A stretch of 8,456 bases of DNA from Bacteroidia bacterium (lineage in GTDB: Bacteria; Bacteroidota; Bacteroidia; Chitinophagales; Saprospiraceae). Where the stretch lies: positions 1 through 8,456 of the forward strand of contig JAUILM010000217.1 in assembly GCA_030432855.1 (NCBI GenBank), written 5' to 3'. Each line of letters opens with the position of its first letter. The first letter of the stretch is position 1. Shown one piece after another: positions 5,544 to 8,456 of this stretch. The position numbers and the translations under genes are program-made. The notes under the pieces are model-generated. The model was not told where the DNA came from, ran no database searches, and saw only the letters and a list, made by a program, of their open reading frames with translations.

Positions 5544-6965
5544 CTACCTCTCCCATCCACCACCTAGTGCTCTGTACAACTGTACGACCGATTTTAATTT
5601 TCCCCCTTCTGCAGAAATGGCTCCAACTCTTGCATTGAGTGCACTCTGTTCGGCAACCAGTACATCTAAATAATTCGATAATCCAAAGTCAAGCAATTCC
5701 TCAGAGATTTCATACGATCTTGAGTAGGACTCAAACTCCAGCGTTTTAAGCTCGGCAAGTTGATCCTGCGTCTGATACGAACTTAAGGCATCCGTGACTT
5801 CACCGGAGGCAACCAGTAGCGTCTTGCGATAATTCAGGTAGGCCATTTGTTGCTGTGCTAAAGCCACTTCTTTTTGTGTCTTTAATTGACGTCTGTTCCA
5901 AATAGGCTGCGTTAGTGATCCGATGATATTAAAGAAGATAGAATTACCCCCCAGGAGCTGATCTATTAATACACTTTGGAGCCCTGCATTGGCGGACAAC
6001 GTCAGGGAAGGGTAGAAGCTGGCACGCGCCACATTCGTCATTTCAAAAGCAGAGATTAAGTCAAATTCCGCGGCAATTACATCCGGTCGGTTTTGTAATA
6101 ATTGAGCGGGTACACCAGCGCGCACTAAATCTGAATTTATTTGTTGTTGGTCCAGGGTTCCTCGTTCGATGGCTTGTGGCATCCTTCCCATGAGCAAGTT
6201 CATGAGATTTTCCAATATGGTGATATTATTATCGATACTTACCAGCTGGGCCTGAGCATTATAGACTTGTGCATCGTATTGTTGTATGGCGGCTTCTGTC
6301 AGTTGACCCGATTCTTTGAGGGCTCGGGCGGTCACCAGACTATTGGAGCGCAGTTCAATGGCTTGTTCCAGTATTTCTTTCTGCGCATCCAATTCCAATA
6401 ACTGAAAATACGTATCCGCAACGGAGGCGACTACCTGCGATTGGATGGCCTGATGAGCGGATATGGAAGCGAGATATGCAGCAGCCTGCGCTCTTTCCCG
6501 ACTGGCAATTTTCCCCCAAATATCAGCCTCCCAGGATAAGGCTGCATTGAGTTCGTATTGATCGAGATAAATTCTTTCACCGAAAATAGCACCAAACTGG
6601 GTATTTAGTGAATTGGTAGAAAACGAGGCTTGCGGCCCAACGTTCAACGTGGGATGGTACCCTGCTTTAGCTTGTTGCAGATATGCATTGGCTGACCGGA
6701 TGTTTTCCAGGGCAATCTGCATATCAAGATTTTGTTGTAAGGCCTCCTCAATATGTGATTGGAGTAAGGTATCCTGGAAGAGATCTTGCCACGGTACGTT
6801 AGCCAGATTGCTGGTGTCTGCGGATATGATTCCAAGCCTGTATGCATCTACCTCATCCACTTCTGTGGAAGGTCTTTCATATAGTTTTTTGGCCGGGCTA
6901 CATGATAAAAGACCCACCATCAAGACCACATAAAAAACTAAATAGTATGGACGTTGTGATATCAT
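5544..6965 (-). CDS. TolC/NodT-family outer-membrane efflux lipoprotein
   Basis: A 473-residue outer-membrane channel subunit, the exit duct of a tripartite RND pump. It starts with a lipoprotein signal (YLVFYVVLMVGLLSC, lipidated cysteine at 22), as in the OprM/NodT group. Two outer-membrane efflux repeats follow, about 60-260 and 285-465. Family marks include LEADIWG-like WEADIWGKI (145-153), the inter-repeat GVPAQLLQNRPDV (284-296), ARASFYPSLTLSANAG (313-328), LTQPIWN (351-357) and the ending LYRALGGGW (463-471). Long Gln/Ala-rich helical stretches fit the periplasmic tunnel. The length is typical. The start ATG overlaps the RND gene stop (ATGA on the minus strand), so the two are translated together. 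Substrates cannot be inferred from the sequence. Confidence 0.95.
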   Translation of the reverse strand: MISQRPYYLVFYVVLMVGLLSCSPAKKLYERPSTEVDEVDAYRLGIISADTSNLANVPWQDLFQDTLLQSHIEEALQQNLDMQIALENIRSANAYLQQAKAGYHPTLNVGPQASFSTNSLNTQFGAIFGERIYLDQYELNAALSWEADIWGKIASRERAQAAAYLASISAHQAIQSQVVASVADTYFQLLELDAQKEILEQAIELRSNSLVTARALKESGQLTEAAIQQYDAQVYNAQAQLVSIDNNITILENLMNLLMGRMPQAIERGTLDQQQINSDLVRAGVPAQLLQNRPDVIAAEFDLISAFEMTNVARASFYPSLTLSANAGLQSVLIDQLLGGNSIFFNIIGSLTQPIWNRRQLKTQKEVALAQQQMAYLNYRKTLLVASGEVTDALSSYQTQDQLAELKTLEFESYSRSYEISEELLDFGLSNYLDVLVAEQSALNARVGAISAEGGKLKSVVQLYRALGGGWER

Positions 6966-8456
6966 TGCAATGTGACTTGTTCAGGGTTTTCAATAATTTG
7001 AACAGGCTTTATTTTTTCATGTATTTTTTGAAAAATCACATATAGGACCGGAATAACAATCACACCGAAAAATGTACCGATTAATAACCCAATAGCGGCA
7101 CCTGTCGCCACGGATCTGTTGCCAACCGCTCCAATGCCACTGGCAAATACCAGCGGCAATAAACCAATAATAAATGCAAAGGAAGTCATAAGAATGGGAC
7201 GTAAACGGGCTCTTGCCGCATTCATGGCGGCATCGTGGATCGTCTCCCCCTGGTTGCGGCGGATCAGTGCAAACTCTACGATCAGAATCGCATTCTTTGC
7301 CAATAATCCCACCAGCATGACCAGGGCAATCTGAAAATAAATATTGTTCTCAAGTCCCAATATATGTTGCCCCAGGTAAGCCCCCATAATACCGAAGGGT
7401 AGTGAAAAAATTACAGAAAGCGGAATGATAAAGCTCTCATAGAGCGCTGCTAGAATAAAGTAGACAAAAATCAAACTCAATAAAAATATAAAGGTGGTTT
7501 GAGAGCCAGAGGTCACCTCTTCTCGGGTGATGCCGGAAAAATCTATCGTATAATTTGTCGGTAATTGGGCACCGACTTCCTGTATGGCTCTAATCGCATC
7601 CCCGGTACTGTATCCAGGATTATTGGCACCCTGTAGTGTCACCGAATTAAATAGATTAAATCGATTTACAGTAGCCGGGCCATAGGTTCTTGACAAACTG
7701 GCAAACTGCGAAATAGGCGCCATTTCGCCGGAGGCGGTTCGAATAAAAAATTCATTTAGACTCTGAATGTTTTTTCGATCATCAGGTAGCGACTGAATTG
7801 CCACCCGATAGTATTTTCCGTACCGGGTAAAATCTGCTGCATACACACCTCCGATATATCCCTGCAGCGCACTCAATATATCACTCACTCCGATACCGGC
7901 ATCTTTGATTCTGGGGATATTCATCTCCAATTCCAGCTGAGGATAGCCCGTATTGAAAGATGATTGCGCATACTGTATTTCCGGACGAGCGGTGAGATCC
8001 TGGGTAAATTGCTGTGTAATATTATTAAGGTCTTCGATGTCGCCACCGAATTTATCCAGTAGCTGCACTTCGAAACCGGCACTAAAACCATAACCCTGTA
8101 CACTGGGTGGTCCAAAGAAGACATACTGCGCATCTGGTAAGGTAGCTGTGGCCCCAAACATCGCGCGGGTTAATTCACTAAAATCCTGTCCGGGTTGATC
8201 TACGCGATCTTCGAAAGGATCGAGTTTGATAAATGCCAGCGCTTGATTACTGCCCTGGCCTCCAATAAAACTCCGGCCGGTCACATAGGTATAGGAGGTG
8301 ACACCGGGAAGGTTTTCCACGCGATCTCGTAGTTTTTCGACAGCTAGCACGGTCCTGTCCATCGAAGCGCCCGCGGGGAGTTCAATATTAGCGAAAATGA
8401 TTCCCCGGTCTTCATCCGGCACAAAACCAGTCGGCATTTTGGTATTTGCCCAGTTT
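6962..8456 (-). CDS. RND efflux pump inner-membrane transporter (AcrB/HAE1-like), C-terminal half
   Basis: The frame is open from the right window edge to the TGA at 6962-6964, about 497 residues out of the usual 1040 or so; the N-terminal half, with the proton-relay aspartates of helix 4, lies outside. The visible part begins just after helix 7 with NTKMPTGFVPDEDRG, the well-known AcrB segment. The second periplasmic porter/docking domain follows (LPGVTSYTYVTGRSFIGGQGSN, FFGPPSVQGYGFSAGFEVQL, GGVYAADF). Helices 8-12 then include VYFILAALYESFIIPLSVIF, LVGLLAKNAILIVEFAL with the conserved helix-10 lysine, and ARARLRPILMTSFAFIIGLLPL. This protein is a proton-driven trimeric exporter of drugs, detergents or similar hydrophobic molecules. 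The TolC-type gene overlaps its end by 4 bp. The methionine aligned with MPTGFVP is internal, not a start. Confidence 0.96.
   Translation of the reverse strand, partial: NWANTKMPTGFVPDEDRGIIFANIELPAGASMDRTVLAVEKLRDRVENLPGVTSYTYVTGRSFIGGQGSNQALAFIKLDPFEDRVDQPGQDFSELTRAMFGATATLPDAQYVFFGPPSVQGYGFSAGFEVQLLDKFGGDIEDLNNITQQFTQDLTARPEIQYAQSSFNTGYPQLELEMNIPRIKDAGIGVSDILSALQGYIGGVYAADFTRYGKYYRVAIQSLPDDRKNIQSLNEFFIRTASGEMAPISQFASLSRTYGPATVNRFNLFNSVTLQGANNPGYSTGDAIRAIQEVGAQLPTNYTIDFSGITREEVTSGSQTTFIFLLSLIFVYFILAALYESFIIPLSVIFSLPFGIMGAYLGQHILGLENNIYFQIALVMLVGLLAKNAILIVEFALIRRNQGETIHDAAMNAARARLRPILMTSFAFIIGLLPLVFASGIGAVGNRSVATGAAIGLLIGTFFGVIVIPVLYVIFQKIHEKIKPVQIIENPEQVTLQ

Noticed and set aside
6613..6933. 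106-codon plus-strand open frame opposite the TolC-family gene
   Set aside because: The minus-strand frame carries clear family motifs over its full length; the plus frame shows no domain and has no context.

Overview
The window looks like Bacteroidota chromosomal DNA. The evidence is a SusC/SusD-type outer-membrane pair, a secreted protein with a type IX secretion (T9SS) C-terminal sorting domain, start codons without clear Shine-Dalgarno sequences, and a Bacteroidota-style ECF sigma factor followed by a small membrane protein. A class or genus cannot be fixed by eye. No tRNA, rRNA, CRISPR array, transposase or phage gene was seen.

Layout: (1) 1-2381, + strand: the 3' end of a SusC/RagA-like TonB-dependent transporter gene and, 11 bp later, a complete SusD/RagB-like surface lipoprotein gene. 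Together they should form one nutrient-import complex in the outer membrane. No glycosidase or peptidase gene is visible, so the substrate is unknown. A strong hairpin terminator (2462-2495) ends this unit. (2) 2542-3831, + strand: a secreted leucine-rich/receptor-L-domain-like repeat protein with a non-ATG start and a T9SS sorting domain. (3) 3832-4282: a 451-bp stretch with no convincing gene. It holds a GC-rich, foldable island bounded by 7-bp-phase repeats, and a pair of 10-bp direct repeats nearer the next gene. (4) 4283-5376, + strand: an ECF sigma factor gene overlapping by ATGA a four-helix membrane protein gene, probably its regulator. (5) 5544-8456, - strand: an RND efflux pump gene (C-terminal half only) overlapping by ATGA a TolC/NodT-type outer-membrane lipoprotein gene. 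These give the inner- and outer-membrane parts of a tripartite drug/solute efflux pump; the membrane-fusion protein is presumably encoded beyond the right edge.

The window reads as several independent envelope-related units rather than one pathway. The genes are mostly ordinary members of known families. The least explained parts are the intergenic island at 3907-4070, the atypical presumed anti-sigma protein, and the start region of the repeat protein.
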